A stretch of DNA of 64,000 nucleotides from Persicaria tinctoria (Eukaryota > Streptophyta > Magnoliopsida > Caryophyllales > Polygonaceae). Position numbers and translations under genes: made by a program. Positions 11,815 to 23,812 of this stretch are shown in pieces. The stretch is from positions 40,725,001-40,789,000 of the forward strand of contig JBANSL010000001.1 of NCBI GenBank assembly GCA_037127255.1, given 5' to 3'. Numbering within the stretch: position 1 is the stretch's first letter; each line of letters opens with the position of its first letter. The notes under the pieces are model-generated. The model saw only the letters and a list, made by a program, of their open reading frames with translations, had not been told where the DNA came from and made no database searches.

Positions 11815-12143
11815 TGGCTATTTTAGTGGACATCACGAGCCAAACTCGAGTTCTACACCAAGATCGCGAGCCGAGCTTGAGCATATATATATATACTCGA
11901 ATGGAATTTGAGCTCGAGCTCGAGCTCGGCTCGTTTATAAACGAGCCGAGCTTGAATAGCTAGTACTCGAGCTCGTAGGCCCGTATATCTGGCCTACTTA
12001 CAAAGAAGAAAATTGTATAATTATTGCCTATATATATCCATAAATAATTCTTTGTTGTCCATTGGTTTCTGCAAACTGATTTTAACATAAATCAGTATAC
12101 CAGAACTTTTAATCACACTACTAACACATTCCCCTCCATAAAG
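11815..12143. other. Intergenic segment with a 30-bp perfect palindrome
   Basis: Short sequence rich in GAGCTCGAGCTCG words. 11,923-11,952 is a perfect 30-bp palindrome centred on TTTATAAA, with arms ending AGCT. No gene seen. Such GCTCG/CGAGC-rich palindromes are often parts of small transposons, but I find no TSD. Confidence 0.6.
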
Positions 12144-12608
12144 ATGAATTATGGAAACACTGTTGAATTTTGCACTAGATTCCATCAAATGATGGACGAG
12201 CTTGATGGTGTTGTTTACCGGGGGTATCACATGACCCTCGTTGATGAGGCGTGTGAGACTAACAAAAAGGCTCGCAGGGCCGAGTTGGTGGAAGCCGTTG
12301 TGGTTCGTTATACATTATATGAGGAATTACAAAGATCAATAATAGCAACTGAACATCATATTTGGATTGCATCCAAAGATGAAGATGTTGAAGCACTATC
12401 AAAGGTGATATTTGAAGTTTTATCCTTAATTTTTTTTCCATACTGTATTGACTCCTGTATTTTATGTTTCATGTAGATGGAAGGAGAATTGGGCAAACAA
12501 AGACAGATGTTGTAAGAGGTAAAAGACAATCTCATGGAGTGCGTTAAAGAAGTTTTAGATGCAGAAATGGAATGGAGGAAGAAGATTGATGACTTCTTAG
12601 GACTGTAG
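12144..12608 (+). pseudogene. Unknown two-exon gene remnant
   Basis: Exon 1 is 12,144-12,404 (87 codons, starting MNYGNTVEFC, ending at AAAG|GTGATA). A 72-base T-rich intron ends at ATGTAG, and exon 2 is 12,477-12,608, in frame and ending at TAG. Exon 2 contains an in-frame TAA at 12,513. The C-terminal part is charged and helical-looking (EVKDNLMECVKEVL). I do not recognise the family. It is convergent with the Ulp1-like gene to the right, so it may be a captured gene of the same MULE, or unrelated. Confidence 0.45.
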
Positions 12609-13244
12609 TTCTACTATATTAATAATTGATAATATTGGAACTTATTTATATGTTCAATGTATTATTTTTTTTAGTTTCTACGTGTTCCAGGCTAATGATA
12701 TGATGCAACATATTAATATCATAATAATCATATGATTATTTTGTAATTTCGCACCTCATATTTGATATTATAAAGTGTTACTGAAGTTTTACGTCTATCT
12801 TTTGTGATACTGCGGACACATTGATTAGTTTGTGGATTGTTTTGGTAAAAGTAGTGCTGACACTGTTTAACTAAGGTTTTATGTTATTGGTAATTTGCTC
12901 AACATCATCTTAGTTTTGCTAAACAATAGTTTATATGTGCATGACAAACGAATGGATATCATCAAATCAACTGTATGAATAAAATAGACCAGTTATCAAC
13001 ACAAATCACATATTTGATTACCGAGGGGAAAGAATTGTGCTGACATATAGAAAAGAACACACAACTGTTCAGAAGCAGTTATAGTTGTATGCATCTTGAC
13101 AAATACAATCCACCTTAAAACCACAAGGAAAACAAATGTCTTAATGTTTACGAGAAAACTTTTCAGAACCAGAGTACGCAACTGTCTACACCCAAATACA
13201 TTCCAAAGTTTGCAAAAAAAAACATGAAATTGCGTTTTAGTTGT
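12609..13244. other. AT-rich spacer, no gene seen
   Basis: About 640 bases of low-GC sequence with no open frame of interest and no clear repeat. If the MULE has a left terminus in the window I could not find it here: no match to the GGGGCAATTTGCGAAAT-like end seen at the right side. Confidence 0.5.
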
Positions 13245-16200
13245 TCAACCAAGATTTAGTTTCTGGCCCTGAATCCCCTTTGAAGTCATATTTGCATGGG
13301 ATTTCGCTGCCTTCATAACTTCTATGTTCACTTCATTCAGCTCTGAGCACAGAATATCTGTTAGGTACTTTACCCGTAGCTTTGAGATATTCTTGAAATT
13401 GCCCTTTTCTAATCCACACTTGTACCATCTCTCTGCCCCAAAGAAGGTCTCCATGTGACGCATGAGGCATACCCCAGAATGCAGAACTTTATCTTCTCCA
13501 GCCCATGCGATGGGGACATTTGATGTTGGTGCAGTTGAAACTATTTCTGCCTTTGCTCCAAGCCCCTTATCTGTTAGATAAGCAATCAGCATACCCCCCT
13601 GCATGGATTGAATTATAAAGCATGTAATTTTAATTGTCAACTGAGGTGATATTTGAATGAAATTAATAAAAGTAATGACATATTAGATATAATTAATAAA
13701 ACTTACCAACCATTCGAAGGGTGATGGAAAGCTGCAAGTTGCATCAGTGCAAGATAGGGTGATATCAACGATATAGACAACTTTGTTTTTAAAGTTGAAG
13801 ACAACCATGACATAAAACACTTCTCATTGAACCCCAAATACAATCTAATCAACATAATATAAAACAGATAGTAATTAGTGATTGAGCTTGTTAACTTTGA
13901 TTTTAAATTCAGTATTTAGAGAACTTTATTCAGGTGATGTCGAGGGACTACCATGTCTACATCTCTCAAAAAAATGTGTGGTGACAAAGACAATATAGTA
14001 TCAAGGTGGAGGTTAAACCTCTTAAACTGTTCATCACAAGCTCCTGGTGATACACTCTCCACATTAAACTGGATCAAGAATAGAAATTAGTAAAAAAAAC
14101 AGACCCATTGTAATAATGACAAAGAATGGAGTGTAATTGAAGGATGAACTTGTAAAAATATTACAGATTTGTTGATATTGAAAAATAGTCTTGCTGGTGA
14201 TTGAGCACTTTTATACTGTTCCTTGTGGTTGAGGACAGCTGTCCATGCATCAATAATGACACTAGACAAGTGGTTTTAATCTTCAAGTGTACCCATGTCT
14301 GTCCTAACAATTTCAACAGACTTGCGTTTAAATAAAACTTCCCTGCAAAGCGAATCATTATGAAGATGGATTAAGTAAAAATAATCTTTTACCTGTAATT
14401 GAACATACATTAAGTAAATTAAGATTAAAATGAACTTACGTGCTATGAGTTATTTTCATTGCTAAATAGGCTGAAACAGTGCGCTCAATTTCAGAGATAG
14501 GATCATTAATATCAACAACACGTGAATAATAAGGGCTTCTCAAAGATGCAGAAGGTTTATATGCTCTCCTTGCAGCTTCTTCTCTCTTTGTGTCATTCAG
14601 TTGTTCTGTAGCATTCACTTCAGCTGCGTTGACATGCGGTGATCTCCGTGTTGGCAATGCAGCAGGGGACTTGCATTTTCTTCTACCTCCCAAATGGTTC
14701 CCTGGTGGAATATCAGTTTGCAATTGAGTGGGTAGGGGATTTGGAGTTGTTCATAATGTGTCTGCAGTTTTAGCTTGAACATCCTGATGTATTGGCGGAT
14801 GACTATAGCCGTCTGGAGAAGCCTGGTTTGGTTCATTATTACCGTTGTTTGCATCTCCTGTGTTCTATGATGTCCCTTTATCTTTCTTAAAAAACAGGAT
14901 CATTTAGAAATATATCAAAAGAAAATTCCCCATCTACTTTGATGTTTGGTTTCAATTTTTGCTTATTCTGATACGCCATCTCAATCTGAGTAATGCAATC
15001 TAATAAAGCAGGGTCTGACCAAAAATTTTCTTGGGAGTCGGTAAAATGTGTGTTTGGAGAGTCATCCATATAAGACCTGTCAGCAGCATCTGTAGCAGGC
15101 TAAGGGGTTACATCTTCTATCCCTAGAAGCTGGTTTGCCCCATGTAGAAGTCTTTTCGCCTTGTCATCATGTTGTAGTTCAGGCGGTACATTTGTAGACC
15201 ACTCAACAAAATCGGATATAGCAGATGCAAGCACAGAAGTTTTTATAGCAAAAAAAATTATCCAACTCTAGAAGATAACAGCACATAAAAAACAAGAATA
15301 AAAAATAACCAATAAATATCAAAACATTCTAAATTGCACCAATATTAGATTGAATTGGTTTAAAGAATTCATATAAACCTCTACTGGGGGTGGTTGTTTT
15401 TCTGGATCAGCAGGGTGACTGGTGCCTTCATCGTTTTGTGCAGTAGTGGGCGGACAAGATGTAGACGGTATGTCTTGATGGGGAGGAAGAATTTGGCGAG
15501 CCTGGACTAAGCCACGGCCAAAGCCTCCGGTACTAATATCATCAGTTTCTCGTTTGCGCAAAATTTTGTAATTCATGCCAACAAACACTGGGAAACATAG
15601 ACTCATTCTTCTGAGTGCGGTGCTTGTGAATAATTTCACCTTATCCATATAAAACAACTACAACACCAAGGTGATAAACATATATCATTATAATGATGGA
15701 GCGGGGGAATGCTGACATGAAGAATATTGTACGTACATTGTAAGAAATTAAGTTAACATCAGAGGAAAGGTTTAAAAAAAAAAACTTACAACCAAGAATA
15801 ATAGAAGCCCACTGAAATGGCCATTCTTGTTCTTTTCCCAGCTTTTCTTTGTGTCAACCAAACTTTCCAACACGAGACCACACCAATTTAGGTCTTTCAT
15901 GTCACCCAATTCATGAACTACTCTTATTAAACTGTGGTTGGCATGCCCGTTTCCTAGAGTATCATCCAAGATAGAGTCTAATATAACAATAAAGTTCATA
16001 AGGAATTGATCACCACAGTCAGTGTCAGCTATCAATTTATCCATCACCATAGCTGTTGTTATATTATCCTGGACCTCAAATGTGCTTCTCCGATCTTGCA
16101 CAAGACTGAAATTCTATTTAGTTGTTTTTATTCCAACTAAAATCTTTCCCATGGGGAGCCCCATTGTGATATGCACATCTATTTCTGCAATTTCAAGTTC

Positions 16201-17191
16201 TTCTCCATTAGCCAGCACCAGGCAACACTTGTTAGCACCAAACTGATCCACTAACCAATATGAAAGATGCAGTGTTAGGGTAACAATATCCAACTTGAAC
16301 AAAAATCCAAACCCAATATCTTGAATGAATTTCTCCTGCTTGTCATTCATTTTTTTCAATGATGACACCAGCAATCGTGGGCTTGAACGTGCCTTCAAAC
16401 CTGGGAGATTTTTTTGTCTTGTCTTCCTCTCATTCCTCACAATCATCTGCCTGTTTTCTGTGTTAGGTTGTATGTCGGTGGGATCCGTTTGTTCATTGGA
16501 TGTGTTGATATGCACAGTTGGGTTTACATGTTGAACAACTATCTCATTAGGTGAATGGTTATCCAATCTTGCAATTTCAATGGTTTCCACACCAACAGTG
16601 CCAACAGGAAGATCAGTCACAAGGGGAACCTCTTTCTTACTGTTTTTTCGAACAAGTGGTTGAGAATCTTTGGATTCAAGCGACCGACAACCGTCCCTTG
16701 CTTCATAGGCTTCACCGGGCTCATTATCATCAAACAATTCATCTTTGAAGGGAGGTGAATCTCTAGATAAATTAACTACTGGAGGTTTAACTCCAGATCT
16801 TTTTCATCTCTTTGAAATTCGATTTGGACTTTGTAGAACAGGTGAATCACTTAAACTCTGTGGACATTTACCTATAGAATGAACACTTACAATCAATTTC
16901 TACAAATATTGGAAGTAATGACATTGTAATAGAAGGCAGTTTATACCGTATAAACTTCAAAATTGAATGATAAATCCATCACATTAACTACAAATTTTAA
17001 TGTGCAAGCAATTGAATTAGCAATGGTAGCTCTTGGAAGCCTAAATAACAGCTTGATTATAAACATTCAAACCTCTTGAATAAGCGTCATTTCTTGATTT
17101 TCGTGAAAACTAAACCCTAAACACAATTCGTTCTAATTTAAACTATAATATACGAAATAGACGAAATCAAACCTTTCGGATCTGATGACAT
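13245..17191 (-). pseudogene. Ulp1-like (C48) SUMO-protease family gene carried by the MULE, decayed
   Basis: Pieces on the minus strand match the layout of MULE-borne plant Ulp1-like proteins. A short first exon MSSDPK starts at 17,191. A long N-terminal exon (about 16,740-16,114) has the IGFGFLFKLDI...LPMGK block. Next come LNWCGLVLESL (16,101-15,772), a variable linker (15,657-14,887), LRSPYYSR (near 14,530), DAWTAVLNHKE (14,269-14,200) and the C-terminal protease end VCLMRHMETFFGAERW (13,640-13,245). In the family the catalytic Cys lies in a DCG or NCG word; here the site reads LHSGV, so both Asp/Asn and Cys are replaced. Several introns are implied, and shifts and stops occur. Ulp1 proteases cleave SUMO precursors and conjugates; this copy should be inactive. 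Confidence 0.75.
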
Positions 17192-17561
17192 GTTGATGTA
17201 TATGATAGATTTCGTCTCCACAAGCCTATAATCAAGCGTGAAGAAATCTCGCAGAGAAAGAGAGAGAGTAGATTTAGCTGGAGGATGGAACAAAACGAAG
17301 GTGATGGAGAACTTTTAGAACGAGAAAAGCGTATTAGACATTTACATTGGTTGCTTTTTATATTTTTTTTAGGAAAACCGTTTTTCTTTTCTTTTTTTGT
17401 ATAAAATCGGAAATTGTGTAGTACTTTATTTATTTCTTATTATTTAACTTATAATTCCATACCTTAAATTTATTTTTTCACAATATGATTCTTTAGTTTT
17501 CAATAGAATATGATTGCGCAATATGGTTTATTGGTAGATATTTGCTCAAAAATATATTATA

Positions 17562-18370
17562 TTTGCTCAACAATAGTTTATATTTGCACAATAATCGAGA
17601 CTTGTGAAATTATTGGTAAGATGATCTTATTTTCTCTCTTTATGTTTACATACTTTCTCAATAGATTATTGCACAACATCGTAATATTTTTGCTCATCAA
17701 TCGTATAAAATTGCACAACATTGAAGTGCAGTAGGGGGGGAATTTGCTCAACATCGTTTTATTTTTGCTCAACAATAGTTTATATTTGCACAACAATCGA
17801 CACTTGTGAATTTGTTAGCAACATTATCTTACTTTCTTTATTTATGTTTTTTATAGTTGCTCAATAGATTATTGCTCAACATCGTCTTATTTTTGCTCAT
17901 CAATAGAATAAAATTGCTCAACATCATCTTATTTTTGTTCAACGGTAGTTTATATTTGCACAACAACACTTTGTTGGCAACATGATCTTATTTTCTCTAT
18001 TTATGTTTTCATAGTTGCTCAATAGATTATTGCTCAACATGGTCTTATTTTTTCTCATCAATAGAATAAAATTGCACAACATCGTATGATTGGTGAAAAC
18101 TTGCTCAACGTCATATTATTTTTGCTCAACAATAGCTTATATTTGCACAACAACAACACTTTGTTGGCAACATGATCTTATTTTCTCTATTTATGTTCTC
18201 ATAGTTTCTCTATAGATTATTGCTCAACATGGTCTTATTTTTTCTCATCAATAGAATAAAATTGCACAACATCGTATGGTTGTTGAAAACTTGCTCAACA
18301 TCATCTTATTTTTGCTCAACAATAGTTTATATTTGCACAACAACAACACTTTGTCAACTTTGTATTGTTT
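17562..18370. repeat. Tandem array, about 187-bp period, between the two MULE genes
   Basis: The phrase TTTGCTCAACAATAGTTTAT and its flanks recur at about 17,562, 17,764, 17,934, 18,121 and 18,311 (steps 202, 170, 187, 190). Each unit also has a second TTGCTCAACAT half. The last two full units are the most alike. It separates the transposase stop side from the start of the Ulp1-like gene. Confidence 0.85.
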
Positions 18371-19734
18371 TTTGAGTGAACAACAATGATATAAATTTGA
18401 AATTTCATGAGCATCGATGGCAAATTTGCGCTGACATAGATGGAAAAGAATATACAAACTTGTATTATTACATGATAAAATCTAAAATTTTATTCTATAA
18501 TATTGAATTAATGTTTATTTTGAAACATAAATGGCATTCACAATGTCTAAGCTGTATTATTTCCTAACATTACTTTTATATAATACCGATGACAGAAATT
18601 GTGTTGACAACCTTATTTCGAATGATTTAACCTCCTCTTGTACTCTTCCATTGAAAGCTTTCTATGTGAAGGTGGTCTTCCTGCTCTCTTTCTTACTACT
18701 GGGGGGTAACATTTGATAGATTTTATCACATCAGGGATGTTCCCTTCATCTTCTTCCAACACTGGATATATTGTTTCTGCATATCCTATACGCCAAACAT
18801 CATTGCTGTAAAATTTTGCAATAAAATCAGACACATTTGCCTTTATGTGTGTAATGGCTGCTTGAGCATGTACACACGGTATTTTCTCGACATCAAATAC
18901 CCTGCACGTACATGTCCTCGCTGATAGATCAACTATAGCTACAGCTCCGTGACCTATGATCTCAAATTGTGATGCATTCATCATTTCTACTCTGCATAAC
19001 CCAACTTGCTCTTGTGATTTCCTTATCACTTTAAGGATTTCAGGAGTTATTCTGTCTTGGTTTTCTAGTGCTTTCTCTCTTCTCTCCTGGAACCATGATG
19101 TGAGCTTTTCTCTAGCAAACTTAGGGATGGCAATTTCACCCGCACCCGACCCGAACCCGAATCACCCGACCCGAAAAAGTGGGTGAAAACCCGAAAAAAA
19201 GCGGGTGGAAAGTGGATGTGGGTGAAGTGGATATGGGTGGTGGGTCGGGTGGGGTGAAGTTTTTCTCCACCCGCACCCGATCCACCACCCGACCCATCAC
19301 CCACCATCCGACCCGATCTATATAAAAAAAAAATATTTTATATAAAATATATTTTTATATATATATTTATATAAAAAATATATATATATATTGTGTATAA
19401 ATATAATTATACACAATATTATATACTATACATATAAACACTATTACATATATAATACAGTGTGTACACCGACAAAAAAGAAAGAAAGTATACTACACTG
19501 TATTAGTTTACATAGTAATACATTGTATTAGTTTACATAGTTTACATAGTAATATACATAGTAATATACAGTATGTATATATCTATAATACAGTGTGTAC
19601 ACCGACAAAAAAGAAAGAAAGTATACTATAAAATATCTTTTACAAAGTATAATATATGTATAGATAAATATATAATACTTACAAAAAGTGTAAATTATAT
19701 AATATAATATATATTATATTATATTATATATATG

Positions 19735-19894
19735 TGGGACGGGACGGGATTTGCGGGATAAGAAATATTCGTCCCGCGTTCCGTCTCACATAATTTTTGC
19801 GTGACGGGACCGGGACGGGATTCATTATTTATTTTTTCAAATCCCACCGGGATCGGGATGGGCCCGGGATTTACGGAATTTGTGCCCACCCCTA
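19735..19894. mobile_element. Remnant of a GGGACGGG-type hAT-like element
   Basis: Nested in the hAT element: GGGACGGGATTTGCGGGAT near 19,737, ending TGCCCACCCCTA at 19,894, which is a typical hAT end read on the minus strand. The same word order occurs at 57,709-57,830. Its other end is not recognisable in the AT-rich 19,319-19,730. Confidence 0.6.
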
Positions 19895-19898
19895 AGCT

Positions 19899-19961
19899 TA
19901 CCTATAGTGGTCTAGTGGTTGATGTTCATCCAAGGCGATTCGCATTCAAGTCGGACTACTT
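19899..19961 (+). mobile_element. tRNA-like SINE head (fragment)
   Basis: GTGGTCTAGTGGTTG (box A-like) is followed 27 bases later by GATTCGCATTCAAGTC (box B-like). No full tRNA cloverleaf or tail is seen. This is a tentative reading of a very short fragment. Confidence 0.35.
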
Positions 19962-22222
19962 ATTTTCCTTATGTTTTAGACTTATGATATGTGTTTAAGA
20001 CTTATTGTATGTTTTTAAGACTTATTTAAGACTTAAATGTGTAAGATTATCATATTTTATACACTGTTTTTTTGTACCAAATTGATTGGAATTCAATTAC
20101 ATGCATTTAGGGAAAATCACCCACATTTCACCCATATTTCACCCATTTCACCCGATCACCCGATGGATATGGTGAAGTGGATATGGGTGGGGTGATGGGT
20201 GGAGAAATGGGTCACCCATGGTGGGTCAGGTGAAATGGGGGTCCATCCACCCACCACCCGACCCATTGCCATCCATAAGCAAACTCCATAAGTGCCACAA
20301 TGGGATAACCCTTTTTCCTTTTGAAAACGGAGTTCAAGCTTTCAGCATTGTTGGATGTCATCATGTTGTATCTATTACACATTGCATGTGCTCTGGCCCA
20401 TTTATCAAAACCTGCTGACACCAGATATTCTGATAGTTTTGGACAGGTTGCTTCTATTTGTGCAAGGTAGTTGTTGAACTCTTGGATAGTGTAACTCTCT
20501 ACTACTTTTTTGAACATTTTCCCTAGTTCCTTTTTCTTGAATGTCGCTTTGATGTTTTGTTTCAAGTGTCACATACATATGTAGTGTGTAGCTGTTGGGT
20601 ATACTAAAGATATAGCCCTTGAAATGCTAGCATGTCTATGAGAGACAAACACTAAGTCATTTGAGGGAGGCACAACCTTCATCAGCCGATACAGAAACCA
20701 TTCCCAAGAGCTGTTGTTGTCAGAGTCAACAATACCAAAGGCAAGCGGAAAAATATGTTTGTTTGCATCTTGTGCAACTGCTCCAAGCAACGTGCCTCTA
20801 TATTGTCCAGTTAAGAATGTGCCATCAATAACAACAACCTGGTAGATAAAGAGATGAAATTACTGATCATGTTGAATTTATGAAAATCAGTGAGAACAGA
20901 ATTTATGCTTACACTCATTAAGACATACCTTCTTTAAGAGGGGGAATGCTCTGATGCACTGTCCAAAGGAGAGGAACAAGTACTGAAACCTGTCTTCTTT
21001 GTCTGTTGAAATTAATGTTATAGTCTCATTGTTTCTCTCCATGAGCATATGGCAAAATGATGGCAAATCTGCATAATTTGATTCTGGTGTCCCCTTAACA
21101 ATTTCGTGTGCAATTTTTGATGATTTCCATGCTCTCCAGTGGGTAATTGGCATCTTTTTTTTTCTGTTCTCATCTTATCCATTATTTGTGCTGGTTTGTA
21201 TCCAGCATCAACACTGTGTAATTATATTCAAATTAGAATAAATAATATATTAAAAAGCAAGATTAAATATAAATACTATTTCTTACAAAATTTTCTCACC
21301 TTGATTCAATGATGCTTGCAACCACAGAGGATGAAGGTTGTTTGCAGTGTTTTGTTCTAAAATCCCACGTGCAGGTGTGCATGTCAACATATACTATAAC
21401 CTCATGCCAAGTTGGAGCAAAAGTTTTGACATGCACTTTCCATTTGTAGTTAAGATCTACACAATGCACCCTATAATAGTTTGTATCTGATTTTGCCACA
21501 CGAAAACTAAATATCTCGGTTATTGACAAGATTCCCAAAGCATTCTTAACTGTTTTCCTTGATTCAAAGCTTTTGCCAATGCACATCATGTTTTGTGAAT
21601 TCAAATTCAGACTAGGCACAATAGAGCTATCAGCATCCCAATCTTCTAGTGTAGTTTCCCTCATGTGTGTTGTAGAATAGAATGTTCTCCATATTTTAAC
21701 TGCAGAATCTTCATCACTTGCAGTATCACTATTTACAGAATACATGTCATCTTTAGTATCTTCTAACAATACACCCTTCATCCTGGTGTCACCGATCAAT
21801 GTCATGCTATTTTCCCCTAAGACAATGTCGGTTGTAGTTGGATTGCATGTCACCAACTGTAAATTGTTAGCTAAGAATGCCTATTGATCTTCTTGTTCAC
21901 TATCTGTTTTAATGCTGACACACAACTCAACAGCAAATTTAACATCCTGTAGTTCGGACAACTTTAAAAACTCTTTCAAATCAACATCACATTCAACATT
22001 AAGGGGTGCTTTCAAGAATTTAAAAGGGTGTAAATGATTGAATTCTAATTCAAATGCACTGTCTACATTGAATCTGTTGTGCACTTTTTCAGTTAAACCC
22101 TGTAGTGTTATTGAGTCATCAAGCATAAACACCTTTGAAGTAGTGTCTCCAACAAAGGTTGGACCCGAATCATCAAATAACCATTTCCCACCATATACAA
22201 CTGTAATAACGTGGGTTGCCAT

Positions 22223-23759
22223 TGTAATCTGTAGAGTATGAATTTAAGAGGATAAATACATTGCAGTAGTAACAAACACAATCTGATTGAAACGATGACA
22301 TGATCAATCAAAGTGTAATGATGACATGAGCAATCAAAGTACAATAAGGAATGGGGAATTTCAATATGTTGTCAAATACAATATTGGATGCAACATTGAG
22401 GAATTTATATCATCTAATCAATTATATGAATATAATACAGCAGTTATGAACACAATCCTAAAAAATTTGCACCTCTGGTGCAAATTTTCTATCATTGAAA
22501 TGTAGTGATGACGTGAGCAATCAAAGTATAATAAGTAATAGATACTTTATTATATTTTCAAATGCAATAATGGATGCAACAATGAGGAATTTATATCATT
22601 AAATCAACTAGATGAATAGAATACACCTGTTATGAACAAAATCCTACAAAATTTGCACCTACGGTGTAAATTTTCTATGATTCAAATGCAGTGCTGACAT
22701 GAAACATTCAAAGTGTAATAAGGAATGGATACATCATTATATTGTCAAATGCAATAATGGATTCATCAGTGAGGAATTTAATTATATCATTAAATCAGCT
22801 AAATGAATAGAATACACCTGTTATGAAAAAAATCCTACAATGTTAATAAAAAACGTGTTGTTCATTATATTGTTAAATGCAATAATGGATGCAACAGTGA
22901 GGAATGCATATCATTAACTCAACTAGATGAATACAATACACCAGTTATGCACACAATCCTTCAAAATTTGCACATCCGGTGCAAATTTTCTATTATTCAA
23001 CTTTAGTGATGACATGACCAATCCAAGTGTAATAAGGAATGAGCACTTCATTATATTGTCAAATGCAATATTTGATTCAACAATGACAAAATACAACAGT
23101 TATAAACACAATTCAACAAAATTTGCACCTCCGGTGTAAATTTTCTATGAGTCAAGTGCAGTGTTGACATGGTGCAATCAAAGTGCAATAAGGAAGTGTA
23201 GTGATGACATGAGCAATCAAAGTCTAATAAGGAATGGATATTTCATTATATTGCCCAGATTCAATTGTAGTGATGCCATGAACACAATATTGGATGACAT
23301 GAACACAATATTGGATGCAACAGTGTGGAATCTATATCTTTAAATCAACTAGATGAATACAATACACCTGTTATGAAAAAAATTCTATAAAACTTGCACT
23401 TCCGGTGCAAAATTTCTATGATTCAAGTGTAGTGATTACTTGAACAATCATAGCGCAATCACAGTGTAAGCAATCATAATGATGACTTGAGCAATGTAAA
23501 ATACTAACAAGCCTAAATAAGCATAAACATACACATATTCGATTGGAAACATGAAAATTACACATATATAGCAAAAAATGATCATAATCAGTAATTCATG
23601 CTTCAAAAATCAATCAAAAGTTGCGCCAAGGCGCAAATTTTGACGCATTTCATAACATTAATCATTTGATTCTACTATATGTGTGACTCCATAACTATAT
23701 GTGTGACTCCATAACATTAATCATTTGATGCTTAAAAAATGAATCAAAATTGTCACAAA
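22223..23759. repeat. MULE right-side array of palindromic subterminal repeats
   Basis: The word AATTTGCACC(T)CCGGTGCAAATTTTCTAT, which is nearly self-complementary in its core TTGCACC...GGTGCAA, recurs near 22,465, 22,653, 22,967, 23,122 and 23,394. It is followed each time by similar GTGATGACATGAGCAATCAA and AATAAGGAATGG phrases. Spacing is about 155-310 bp, with a degenerate copy near 22,850. A related palindrome GCGCCAAGGCGC is at 23,622. There is no gene in this 1.5 kb. Confidence 0.8.
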
Positions 23760-23812
23760 ACGTGGACATTTCGCAAATTAGGCCCTATTTCGTGCCTATT
23801 TCGCAAATTGCC
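23760..23812. other. Probable right terminus of the MULE
   Basis: The phrase ATTTCGCAAATT occurs twice 36 bp apart, separated by AGGCCCTATTTCGTGCC. Read inward from the right it begins GGGGCAATTTGCGAAAT, like known MULE ends. No matching left end was found, so the boundary is approximate. Confidence 0.4.

Larger units (their letters stand above)
19122..20277. mobile_element. Non-autonomous hAT element with 8-bp TSD
   Basis: It starts TAGGGATGGCAA and ends TTGCCATCCATA (terminal inverted repeats with one mismatch). It is flanked by AGCAAACT at 19,114-19,121 and 20,278-20,285. It is 1,156 bp, with arms full of CCCGACCC/GGGTGAAA words and no transposase. TAGGG-type ends with 8-bp TSDs are characteristic of hAT. 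It lies inside the MULE transposase; removing the element and one TSD leaves that reading frame open. Confidence 0.93.
18613..22222 (-). pseudogene. MuDR-type transposase, interrupted by a hAT insertion and mutations
   Basis: Minus strand in order: an N-terminal PB1-like segment (22,222-21,881, starting MATHVITVVYGG); an acidic linker and MuDR N-terminal zinc-binding-like domain (21,856-21,296); an intron with GTGAGA donor; a helical block with ITHWRAWKSSKIA (to 20,940), with a frame change at an A run near 21,160; another intron; then the DDE core from about 20,840. The first Asp is present (VIDGTF). The usual second Asp in SDRH is His here (VSHRHASI). TGA at 20,566-20,568 breaks the frame, and the Glu in NNAESLN is present. 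After the hAT insertion (19,122-20,277) the frame resumes and ends with the SWIM zinc finger CTCRVFDVEKIPCVH (near 18,900). It cannot be active. Confidence 0.9.
13245..23812 (-). mobile_element. MULE (Mutator-like element) carrying a Ulp1-like gene; left end unresolved
   Basis: A MuDR-type transposase (22,222 to 18,613) and downstream Ulp1-like cysteine-protease gene (17,191 to 13,245) lie head to tail on the minus strand. That arrangement is known from plant MULEs of the Kaonashi type. Two internal repeat arrays (17,562-18,370 and 22,460-23,420) flank the transposase. The right end is placed near 23,812 because an imperfectly repeated TTTCGCAAATT word ends there, just before the target of a LINE. 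Both genes are damaged, so it is an old copy. Confidence 0.75.

Noticed and set aside
17562..18370. CRISPR-like array
   Set aside because: Units are long, diverged and without unique spacers, in a plant MULE.
19065..19307. Glycine/serine-rich minus-strand frame
   Set aside because: Crosses the hAT boundary at 19,122; the repeated GGGTCGGGT arm creates it.
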